In this document: positions 17,715 to 24,670 of the stretch, one piece after another
How positions within the stretch are numbered: position 1 is the first letter of the stretch
Layout of the letters: each line of letters begins with the position of its first letter
Assembly (NCBI RefSeq): GCF_001427305.1
Contig: NZ_LMFZ01000023.1
Coordinates: forward strand, 78,349 to 142,348
Direction of reading: 5' to 3'
Source of the DNA: Duganella sp. Root1480D1
GTDB taxonomy: Bacteria > Pseudomonadota > Gammaproteobacteria > Burkholderiales > Burkholderiaceae_D
DNA: 64,000 nt
Translations under genes and position numbers: made by a program
Notes under the pieces: model-generated
Seen by the model: only the letters and a program-made list of their open reading frames with translations
Told to the model about the DNA's origin: nothing
The model's database searches: none

Positions 17715-18275
17715 TTAGACGGTCAGGACTTCTTTCTCTTTTTCGGCGACGGTCTTGTCGATGTCGGCGATGAACTTGTCGGTCAGCTTCTGCACTTCAT
17801 CGGCTGCGCGGCGTTCTTCGTCTTCCGAAATGGCCTTGTCCTTCACCAGCTTCTTCAAGCCTTCGTTGGCATCGCGGCGGATGTTGCGCACGGCGACTTT
17901 GGCGTCTTCGCCTTCGCCCTTGCACAGCTTGACCATTTCCTTGCGGCGCTCTTCATTCAGCGGCGGGGTCGGCACACGGATCATGTCGCCCTGCGAGGCT
18001 GGGTTCAGGCCCAGGTCCGAATCACGGATCGCTTTTTCAATGACGGCGCCCATTTTCTTTTCGAACGGGGCTACGCCGATGGTGCGGGCGTCGACCAGGG
18101 TCAGGTTCGCAACCTGGTTCAGCGGGGTCGGGTTGCCATAGTAGTCCACCATCACATGGTCCAGGATGCCCACGTGGGCGCGGCCGGTACGCACTTTGGC
18201 CAGGTCGGCCTTCAGGGTTTCCAGCGATTTGACCATGCGGTCTTGAGTATTCTTTTTAATGTCAGCGATAGACAT
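17715..18275 (-). CDS. frr: Ribosome recycling factor
   Basis: This 186-residue protein splits the post-termination ribosome together with EF-G. The two-domain family pattern is clear: KVRTGRAH near residue 30, DYYGNPTPLNQVANL near 50, and the C-terminal helices containing NIRRDANEGLKKL and KDKAISEDEERRA. ATG 18275 has a CAGGAGAGCAGC leader on the minus strand with a good Shine-Dalgarno. It lies 33 bases after pyrH. Confidence 0.98.
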   Translation of the reverse strand: MSIADIKKNTQDRMVKSLETLKADLAKVRTGRAHVGILDHVMVDYYGNPTPLNQVANLTLVDARTIGVAPFEKKMGAVIEKAIRDSDLGLNPASQGDMIRVPTPPLNEERRKEMVKLCKGEGEDAKVAVRNIRRDANEGLKKLVKDKAISEDEERRAADEVQKLTDKFIADIDKTVAEKEKEVLTV

Positions 18276-18308
18276 TGCTGCTCTCCTGTTGCAATTACTT
18301 GAAATATT

Positions 18309-19025
18309 TTAAACGTGAACCAGTGTACCCTCTTCCTCGCCCATAATCACGTTCATCAACGCGCCCGGCTTGGTAATGGAGAATACTTTGATCGGCAGTT
18401 TCTGGTCGCGGCACAGCGCAAACGCGGTGGCGTCCATGACTTGCAGGTGCTTGGCGATCGCTTCATCGAAGCTGATCTTGCGGTACATGGTGGCGTTCGG
18501 ATCCTTCTTCGGATCGGCGGTGTAGATGCCGTCGACCTTGGTGGCCTTCAGCACGATCTCCGCACTTACTTCCGAGCCGCGCAGAGCCGCTGCGGTGTCG
18601 GTGGTGAAGAACGGGTTGCCGGTGCCGGCCGCGAAGATCACGACCTTGCCTTCCTCCAGGTACTGCAGCGCTTTCGGGCGCACGTAAGGCTCGACCACCT
18701 GCTCGATGCCGATCGCCGACATCACGCGCGCGGTCACGCCCACGTGCTTCATGGCGTCTGCCAGGGCCAGCGCGTTCATCACGGTGGCCAGCATGCCCAT
18801 GTAGTCGGCGGTAGCACGGTCCATGCCCTGGGCGCCAGGCGCCACGCCACGGAAGATGTTGCCGCCGCCAATCACGACCGCCAGTTCAACGCCCAGCTTT
18901 GCTACCTCGGCGACGTCTGCCACCATGCGTTCGATGGTGCCGCGGTTGATGCCATACGGGTCATCGCCCATCAGGGCTTCGCCGGATAATTTCAGGAGGA
19001 CGCGCTTGAAGGCTGGTTTTGACAT
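18309..19025 (-). CDS. pyrH: UMP kinase
   Basis: This 238-residue amino acid kinase-family protein phosphorylates UMP to UDP, needed for all pyrimidine nucleotides. Visible motifs are KLSGEALMG near the N-terminus, VVIGGGNIFRG for nucleotide binding, the ATADYMGMLATVMNALALAD block, and FAAGTGNPFFTTDTAAALR. It is separated from tsf by 164 bases that hold the tsf terminator, so pyrH-frr and the genes that follow probably have their own promoter. I could not pick that promoter with confidence. Confidence 0.98.
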   Translation of the reverse strand: MSKPAFKRVLLKLSGEALMGDDPYGINRGTIERMVADVAEVAKLGVELAVVIGGGNIFRGVAPGAQGMDRATADYMGMLATVMNALALADAMKHVGVTARVMSAIGIEQVVEPYVRPKALQYLEEGKVVIFAAGTGNPFFTTDTAAALRGSEVSAEIVLKATKVDGIYTADPKKDPNATMYRKISFDEAIAKHLQVMDATAFALCRDQKLPIKVFSITKPGALMNVIMGEEEGTLVHV

Positions 19026-19157
19026 GAGCTGGGGCTCCTTTTAAATGTTTTGTTCGGTGTGGCTTCGGCGGCAATGATAACGGAAATGCCATTGTCCACC
19101 GTTTGATTCATGATTGAAAGCCTTAAAAAAGGCTTAACAACCCTTTGCAGCAGGCTT

Positions 19158-19182
19158 AAAAAAACGGGCCTTTCGGCCCGTT
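19158..19182 (-). terminator. Rho-independent terminator after tsf
   Basis: On the minus strand, ACGGGCC and GGCCCGT form a 7-bp GC-rich stem with a 4-base loop, followed by TTTTTTT. It starts 8 bases after the tsf stop codon. A second, weaker hairpin (AAGCCTT/AAGGCTT at 19118-19135) follows in the same direction inside the pyrH leader. Confidence 0.93.
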
Positions 19183-19189
19183 CTCTTGA

Positions 19190-20104
19190 TTAAGCGCCTT
19201 TGGAGGCAGCCATCTGGGCTGCGACTTCCGCCGCGAAATCGTCAACTTTCTTCTCAATGCCTTCGCCAACCACGTACATGGTGAAGCCCTTGACGGTGGT
19301 GTTGGCAGCTTTCAGCATCTGCTCGATGGACTGCTTGTCGTTCTTCACGAAAGCCTGGTTCATCAGGGACACTTCTTTCAGGTACTTGGCAACGGCGCCA
19401 TCGATACGCTTGGCAACGATGTCTGCTGGCTGGGCTGGCTTGCCAGCGGCGGTAGCAGCAGCTGCGTCTTCGTCGGACTTGGCCTGGGCCACCGAACGCT
19501 CTTTAGCGATCAGGTCGGCAGGAACTTGCTCGGACGACAGGGCAACCGGTTTCATTGCGGCGATGTGCATGGCCACGTCTTTACCAACTTGCTCGTCGGC
19601 GCCGTCGAACTCGACGATAACGCCGATCTTGGTGCCGTGCAGGTAGGACGCCAGCTTGCCGGTGGTTTCGAAACGCTGGAAGCGACGGATCGACATGTTT
19701 TCGCCGATTTTGCCCACCAGGGCAGCGCGCACTTCGTCCAGGGTCTGGCCGTTGCCAGCTGGCAGGGCCAGCAGGGCAGCAACGTCGGCCGGGTTGTTTT
19801 CAGCGGCCAGCTTGGCAGCCAGGGCAGCCAGGGCCAGGAAGTCGTCGTTCTTGGCAACGAAGTCGGTCTCGGAGTTCACTTCAACCAGGGCGCCGATGTT
19901 GCCAGCGATGTGGGAAGCAACCACGCCTTCAGCGGTGATGCGTGCGGAAGCTTTGGCAGCCTTGCCGCCCAACTTAACGCGCAGCAGCTCTTCCGCTTTG
20001 TCCATGTCGCCGCCGGCTTCGGTCAGCGCTTTTTTGCATTCCATCATTGGCGCGTCGGTTTTTGCGCGCAGTTCGCCTACCATTGCTGCAGTAATTGCTG
20101 CCAT
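19190..20104 (-). CDS. tsf: Translation elongation factor Ts
   Basis: This 304-residue protein is the nucleotide exchange factor for EF-Tu. The N-terminal UBA-like domain contains TDAPMMECKKALTEAGGDMD. The core follows with VEVNSETDFVAKN (the TDF segment that contacts EF-Tu) and the FDGADEQVGKDVAMHIAAM block. The length is slightly above that of E. coli (283). It is downstream of rpsB, separated by 145 bases containing a probable attenuator, and ends at a strong terminator. Confidence 0.98.
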   Translation of the reverse strand: MAAITAAMVGELRAKTDAPMMECKKALTEAGGDMDKAEELLRVKLGGKAAKASARITAEGVVASHIAGNIGALVEVNSETDFVAKNDDFLALAALAAKLAAENNPADVAALLALPAGNGQTLDEVRAALVGKIGENMSIRRFQRFETTGKLASYLHGTKIGVIVEFDGADEQVGKDVAMHIAAMKPVALSSEQVPADLIAKERSVAQAKSDEDAAAATAAGKPAQPADIVAKRIDGAVAKYLKEVSLMNQAFVKNDKQSIEQMLKAANTTVKGFTMYVVGEGIEKKVDDFAAEVAAQMAASKGA

Positions 20105-20182
20105 GTGTTTCTCCTGTATTCGGTTTGGGATTCAGTCCGGGGCGGCGCCAAAGGCAGCCAGCTCTTCCGGGGGATTCTGTTT

Positions 20183-20217
20183 AAAAAAAAGGGGGAGCTG
20201 GTGGGCCACCCCTTTCT
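20183..20217 (-). terminator. Probable attenuator/terminator between rpsB and tsf
   Basis: On the minus strand, AAAGGGG pairs with CCCCTTT, with inner TGG/CCA pairing, followed by a run of T. It lies between the rpsB stop and the tsf start. An intercistronic attenuator at this place is known in E. coli rpsB-tsf, where it lets less EF-Ts mRNA than S2 mRNA be made. The stem contains an unpaired GCT, so strength is uncertain. Confidence 0.6.
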
Positions 20218-20249
20218 CAAGCTGAAGCTGCCTTGCGGCAGCCAGGCAA

Positions 20250-21002
20250 TTAAGCCTGCTCGTTAACTTCCACGAACTCGTCGCCAGCCGCAGTCTTGAT
20301 CGATTCCAGGACTTCGGTGGTGGCGTTAGCGCGGCCTTCCAGGATCGCGTCTGCCACGCCGCGGGCGTACAGGGTGATCGCTTTGGAGGAATCGTCGTTA
20401 CCAGGGATAACGTGGGTCACGCCTTCTGGGGAGTGGTTGGTATCGACCACGCCGATCACTGGGATGCCCAGCTTAGCGGCTTCGGTGATCGCGCCTTTGT
20501 GGTAACCAACGTCAACCACGAAGATTGCGTCAGGAACACCGCCCATATCCTTGATACCGCCGATGGATTTCTGCAGCTTGTCCAGTTCGCGACGGAACAG
20601 CAGCGCTTCTTTCTTCGACAGCTTCTCGACGGAACCGTCTTCAATAGCGGCTTCCATGTCTTTCAGGCGCTTGATCGAGGTCTTGATGGTCTTGAAGTTG
20701 GTCAGCATGCCGCCCAGCCAACGCTGGTCAACAAACGGAACACCGGCGCGCTGAGCTTCAGCAGCGATGATGTCGCGAGCCTGGCGCTTGGTGCCAACCA
20801 TCATGATGGTGCCACGGGAAGCGGAGATTTGACGGATGGTTTTCATCGCGTCCTGGTACATGGCCAGGGTCTTTTCCAGGTTGATGATGTGAATCTTGTT
20901 GCGGTGGCCGAAGATGAACGGAGCCATCTTTGGGTTCCAGAAACGGGTTTGGTGACCGAAGTGGACGCCGGCTTCCAGCATTTCACGCATCGTTACAGAC
21001 AT
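20250..21002 (-). CDS. rpsB: 30S ribosomal protein S2
   Basis: This 250-residue protein is a component of the small ribosomal subunit that joins late in assembly. Family blocks are MREMLEAGVHFGHQTRFWNPKM at the N-terminus (residues 6 onward), RQARDIIAAEAQRAG, RWLGGMLTNFKTIKTSI, and the C-terminal GVVDTNHSPEGVTHVIPGNDD. ATG 21002 follows a GGAGTAAATA leader. It begins the minus-strand translation and envelope gene run; the region upstream holds its promoter. Confidence 0.98.
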   Translation of the reverse strand: MSVTMREMLEAGVHFGHQTRFWNPKMAPFIFGHRNKIHIINLEKTLAMYQDAMKTIRQISASRGTIMMVGTKRQARDIIAAEAQRAGVPFVDQRWLGGMLTNFKTIKTSIKRLKDMEAAIEDGSVEKLSKKEALLFRRELDKLQKSIGGIKDMGGVPDAIFVVDVGYHKGAITEAAKLGIPVIGVVDTNHSPEGVTHVIPGNDDSSKAITLYARGVADAILEGRANATTEVLESIKTAAGDEFVEVNEQA

Positions 21003-21078
21003 TATTTACTCCAGGGTTGGGTCTGGAATCCTCCCAGTGACCCTTGCGGGCACCCTTGTTGGGGGGATTCGGGTTTAT

Positions 21079-21106
21079 AAAATAAGAAAATTTGCTGCTA
21101 TTGCAA
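21079..21106 (-). promoter_or_regulatory. Candidate sigma-70 promoter of rpsB-tsf
   Basis: On the minus strand TTGCAA and TATTTT are 16 bases apart, in an AT-rich stretch about 80 bases upstream of rpsB. The rest of 21003-21270 shows no gene. Both boxes are imperfect, so this is a suggestion only. Confidence 0.4.
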
Positions 21107-21270
21107 GACGCTAGGTCAGGCAACCATAGATTGTACTATTGCTTCGCCCCGTGCGGCAAGTATTCCGAGTGGCGGGACGCGGCCCCGAGTGTGATTTTTG
21201 GGGAGATTTTCGCGAATTTTCCGGCGCAGAATAGGATCATTCCTGCACAACACCGCACAGGGGTGGCGCC

Positions 21271-22433
21271 ATGAGCAAGTTCATCGTGTTCTGCGCAGAC
21301 GGGACCTGGAATGCACCTGACCAGGATGACAACGATGATGGGGTCTGGGATCCCACCAATGTCTTCAAGCTGTTTGGCAACTTGCAAGGCGTACATGATC
21401 CGATGTCAACGGGCTTGGCCAAGGAGCAGGAATCAAGTTATCACGATAGCAACGGCAAGTTGCTCCAGGTCGCGAAATACATCCATGGCGTCGGCGATTC
21501 GCGCAATAAGATCAGGCAGGTGATCGGCGGAGCATTCGGCACCGGCGTCATTTCGAGAATTGTCCGCGGATATACCTTCATTTCCCGCAACTACGAGAAA
21601 GGCGACCAGATCGTGATCGCCGGCTTCAGTCGGGGCGCCTACACCGCCCGTGCACTGGCCGGGCTGATCGCCGACCAGGGGGTACTGAACAAAGAACACA
21701 CCACGGACAAGGAACAAGCCTATCGCAAAGGCGCGCAAGCCTGGTTCCGCTACCGCTCCAAGGTCGTTCCCACGAGCACGCACGGCCTGTTGGCCAGTTT
21801 TACAGAAGTCATTTCCGACTTGCCAGCCTACCTCTCAAAGAATCACCTCACCGACAGCGACTTCACGACTGTGCCATCAATCGCCGCCGTCGCCGTCTGG
21901 GATACCGTCGGCGCGATGGGCGTGCCCAGCTTCCTGGGACCGAAGTCGGACGCTTTCAAATTCGTCTCGAACGAACTATCCGACAAGGTTCTGCATGGCC
22001 TGCATGCAATTGCAGTCGACGAGCAGCGTGATGCATTCATCCCTTCGTTCTGGGCCCAAACGTCCAATGTAACCCAGATGCTGTTCCCAGGTGCTCATTC
22101 CGACGTAGGTGGAGGTTATGCCGAATGCGGACTGGCGGATGGCGCGCTGAATTGGACAATGCGCGAGCTAGAGCAAAGAATCGGCCTCTTCTTTCTCGAT
22201 AATCCTGCCTTCAAATTGACACCTGATTTCAGAGCGGCCTCGCATGAACCATGGCGGGAACGATGTGGAAACTGGGGCGCGGCAACTCGACACTCCGTAA
22301 CTTTGCAGAGACGCCAGGCCTGATGATCCACGACTCAGTTCATCAGCGCATGACCCTGGACAGCGTCAATCGCAATCCTGGCCCGAAGGCCGGAAAATAC
22401 GTGCCGGCCAACCTGTCTGGGCTACTCAAATGA
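21271..22433 (+). pseudogene. DUF2235 alpha/beta-hydrolase (Tle1-like phospholipase family), frameshifted near the 3' end
   Basis: The intact frame from ATG 21271 encodes a DUF2235 hydrolase: FCADGTWNAPDQ at the N-terminus, the nucleophile elbow GFSRGAYTARALAG, AVWDTVGAMGVP, and GAHSDVGGGY. This family includes the Tle1 phospholipase effectors of type VI secretion, although many members lie outside such clusters. That frame ends at 22323 in a non-family tail (ERCGNWGAATRH onward). The -1 frame from about 22248 to 22433 instead encodes WKLGRGNSTLRNFAETPG through to KYVPANLSGLL, which fits the family C-terminus and ends in a 4-base overlap with the next gene. A one-base deletion between 22248 and 22322, or a sequencing error, is the simplest reading. 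GC is near 50%, below the flanks. Confidence 0.8.
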
Positions 22434-23143
22434 GCGCGCAACCTGACACCATCTCAGCTGACAGGGCGCGACTCGAGCGTGAGCGACTCGAATTCGAGCG
22501 CAATAAATCGTCGCGGTTGACTGCGATCGTTTCGACGGTGGCGATCGTTGTTTCGGTATTGCAAGTTGGCGTCGCCTACCTACAAAGCAAGCTTGCCACA
22601 GCACAAACCATTGAAAAGTTCATTCCTTATCTGCAGAAGCAGGAAACCCGCGACGCCGCCTTACTCACCATGCTGGCCTTCGCCGATAAAGACCTGGTTA
22701 CCCACCTCGCCGAAAGCCTACGTGCCACCGCAGTGCTTGAAACTGTCCAAGCGAGCGGCAACCAGGAACAACGCGACAAAGCAACCGCCGCCTTGAGCGA
22801 TCTCGAACGTTCGCGCCAAGCGCTGCTTACGCAAATCTACGCCCAGGAGAAGACTGCACGGGTCAAGGCAACCACCGAACTGGTTCGCCAATGGAACAAT
22901 GACCCCAAACTGGTTCCCCAGGTCATCGACCACGCCGAAAAACAGTTGGCCGACCATAATGGCACCATCAACGCCCTGGTGGTATTGCGCGAAGCATCGC
23001 CGGAAGCGCTGCGGGCAAATGCGGCCGACCTGCTCCCCTTCCTTGCCAAAGCTGCCAATAATGGGGCTCAGAGCAGCGGCCTGGCAGCAGAGATTGTCGC
23101 GAAAGGCCGTTTGGATCCAACCAGTGCATCCCTGGAAAAATAG
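22430..23143 (+). CDS. Single-pass membrane protein coupled to the DUF2235 gene, unknown function
   Basis: I do not recognise this 237-residue protein. An Arg/Glu-rich N-terminal helix (ADRARLERERLEFERNKSS) precedes one membrane segment (about residues 29-50, LTAIVSTVAIVVSVLQVGVAYL). A long, mostly helical, polar C-terminal part follows, with alternating Ala/Glu/Lys/Arg and no catalytic motif visible. Its ATG overlaps the stop of the restored DUF2235 frame by 4 bases (ATGA), so the two were translated together. By analogy with Tle effector-immunity pairs it could protect against the hydrolase. It could equally be a membrane adaptor; this is inference only. GC is lower than in the surrounding core genes. 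Confidence 0.7.
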   Translation: MSAQPDTISADRARLERERLEFERNKSSRLTAIVSTVAIVVSVLQVGVAYLQSKLATAQTIEKFIPYLQKQETRDAALLTMLAFADKDLVTHLAESLRATAVLETVQASGNQEQRDKATAALSDLERSRQALLTQIYAQEKTARVKATTELVRQWNNDPKLVPQVIDHAEKQLADHNGTINALVVLREASPEALRANAADLLPFLAKAANNGAQSSGLAAEIVAKGRLDPTSASLEK

Positions 23144-23225
23144 AATCCCTATTTGAGTCGCTTGTCGATTTCTTCAGTTCCAATTCGTCGTAGGATTGCA
23201 AACACCTCTTACGAAAGGAATCGAA

Positions 23226-23660
23226 ATGGCTACGAACACCATCAAATTGCACCGCGTACTGCGCGCTTCCCCGGACCGAATTTACAAGGCATGGACCACT
23301 GCTGCGGCCTTCAACAAATGGCTGCCGCCGAATGGCTACCTGGGCGAAGTCCACGAAATGGATGCCCGGGTGGGCGGCAAGTACCGCATGTCGTTCATCG
23401 ACATCGGCACCGGCTTCACCCATTCCTTTGGCGGCGAATACCTGGAGTTGCATCCGGGCGAGAAAATACGCTACAGCGCGGTGTTCGACGACCCGAACCT
23501 GCCGGGGCAGATGCAGACCACGATCAGCTTGCGCGCGGTCTCCTGCGGCACGGAAGTCGACATCACCCAGGAAGGCGTGCCAGCCGTGATTCCTGCCGAA
23601 CAGTGCTACCTGGGCTGGCAGCAGTCGCTGGCCTTGCTGGCTTTGCTGGTTGAACAGTAA
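23226..23660 (+). CDS. SRPBCC / AHSA1-like domain protein
   Basis: This 144-residue protein has the START-like fold pattern of the AHSA1 (Hsp90 activator-like, polyketide cyclase) family: HRVLRASPDRIYKAWTTAAAF, WLPPNGYLGEVHEMD, VGGKYRMSF, then GEYLELHPGEKIRYS and the C-terminal helix GWQQSLALLALLVE. Such proteins bind hydrophobic ligands and the biological role is usually unknown. I chose ATG 23226, which follows AAAGGAATCGAA. The DUF4287 gene follows 10 bases later with its own GGAGG, so they form a two-gene unit. GC is higher here than in the DUF2235 genes upstream. Confidence 0.85.
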   Translation: MATNTIKLHRVLRASPDRIYKAWTTAAAFNKWLPPNGYLGEVHEMDARVGGKYRMSFIDIGTGFTHSFGGEYLELHPGEKIRYSAVFDDPNLPGQMQTTISLRAVSCGTEVDITQEGVPAVIPAEQCYLGWQQSLALLALLVEQ

Positions 23661-23670
23661 GGAGGCGGCC

Positions 23671-23871
23671 ATGGGATCGCCCTCCTCTTATTTCCCTTCC
23701 ATTGAAGCGAAGTACGGCAAGCCTATCGACCATTGGCTCAAGCTGCTCAAAGGCATGAAAGGATTGAAGCACATGGACATGGTGGCGGCGCTGAAGACCG
23801 GCCACGGCATGGGCCATGGCCACGCCAACGCCCTCGTTGCCCATTTCAAGGCGGAGGACAGCAAAGCTTGA
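23671..23871 (+). CDS. DUF4287 domain protein
   Basis: This 66-residue protein matches the short DUF4287 pattern: YFPSIEAKYGKPIDHWLKLL, then HMDMVAALKTGHGMGHGHANALVAHF. The function is unknown. GGAGG lies just before ATG 23671. It follows the AHSA1-like gene; the two domains often occur next to each other or fused, which suggests a joint role. Confidence 0.85.
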   Translation: MGSPSSYFPSIEAKYGKPIDHWLKLLKGMKGLKHMDMVAALKTGHGMGHGHANALVAHFKAEDSKA

Positions 23872-23933
23872 TCCGCGTCTAAGCGGTGGGTGGTGAGCGT
23901 CGCCACAATGGGGAAACGCCACGAGGTGACCTC

Positions 23934-24665
23934 ATGAGCCTGGTTGACATCACTCCCCTACCCGCCGAAGATGAAATCATGGATCCAGCAACCAAACAGT
24001 ATGTTGACTCCACCCTCGTCATTGCTGAGGGGCGCTCGGACGCAAAACTCGCGGAGTTCCGCTCCACGATTGAAGCATACACAGCGCGGGCTGACGAGCG
24101 CGAAGCTGCAGCGCGCGAGCGCGAAGTTGCGGCGCGTGAGCGTGAAGCCATTCGGGCGAAAGCGCTCGAACAGCACATGCGCGAACTTGCAATACGGGCC
24201 GATGAACGCGCCGCCGCTGCACGGGAGCGCGAAGCCCTCAGTGCAAAAGCCTTCGAGCAGCGCATGAGCGAAATTGCAGAGCGGGCCGCTGAACGCGAGG
24301 CAGCCATTGTGGAGCGCGAAAACATCTGGACAATAGCCTTTGGGCAACGCATGGATGACTTTGTGGCGGTATCCAAAGAGCGACAAAGGGCTACGGAGGC
24401 CAGATTTGATCGAATTGAGGCCTCGATCGCCAGCTTGAAAAAAATCGTCGTGGGGGCTTCCCTCAGCACCGTTCTGGGCGTGGGGGCGGTCTACGCAGCA
24501 TTGGTTCAGAATTATCACGCCGCGTTCGATTCAGCTCGCTATCTTACGACGGCCGAGCGGGATGTGGCGGCGCAGCGCCAGCGTACCGAAGCGCTGCTGA
24601 CCGCAGTTGATGCCCGACTGGCCGCCATGCAGAAAGCTGGCGGCCAGCAGGCACCCTCGCCATAG
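23934..24665 (+). CDS. Coiled-coil membrane protein with Glu/Arg/Ala repeats, unknown function
   Basis: This 243-residue protein is not recognised. Residues about 45-140 are an almost uninterrupted charged helix made of three imperfect repeats beginning ADEREAAARERE, ADERAAAARERE and AAEREAAIVERE, each leading to a KALEQHM/KAFEQRM/IAFGQRM segment. One membrane segment follows at about 168-187 (VVGASLSTVLGVGAVYAALV), then a 50-residue helical tail. ATG 23934 is preceded by GAGGTGAC, a strong ribosome binding site, and is preferred over an upstream GTG. Like the protein at 22430-23143 it pairs an Arg/Glu-rich helix with one membrane span, though in a different order. Confidence 0.7.
   Translation: MSLVDITPLPAEDEIMDPATKQYVDSTLVIAEGRSDAKLAEFRSTIEAYTARADEREAAAREREVAAREREAIRAKALEQHMRELAIRADERAAAAREREALSAKAFEQRMSEIAERAAEREAAIVERENIWTIAFGQRMDDFVAVSKERQRATEARFDRIEASIASLKKIVVGASLSTVLGVGAVYAALVQNYHAAFDSARYLTTAERDVAAQRQRTEALLTAVDARLAAMQKAGGQQAPSP
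24080..24350 (+). repeat. Imperfect in-gene repeats coding for an Ala/Glu/Arg coiled coil
   Basis: The DNA repeats units of the type GCGCGYGAGCGYGAAG and the longer unit that codes for ADEREAAARERE...EQHM. Three diverged copies can be aligned by eye. This is the source of the long coiled coil in the protein that spans it. Confidence 0.6.
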
Positions 24666-24670
24666 GCGAC

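Noticed and set aside
21271..22433. Programmed -1 frameshifting in the DUF2235 gene
   Set aside because: No slippery heptamer or following pseudoknot was seen in 22248-22322. A simple mutation or sequencing error explains the data.
23886..23933. GTG at 23886 as the start of the coiled-coil gene
   Set aside because: ATG 23934 has a strong GAGGTGAC site just upstream, and the extra residues are unremarkable.
21271..24665. A type VI secretion cluster around the DUF2235 gene
   Set aside because: No vgrG, PAAR, hcp or tss genes are present. Only the hydrolase family itself suggests the link.
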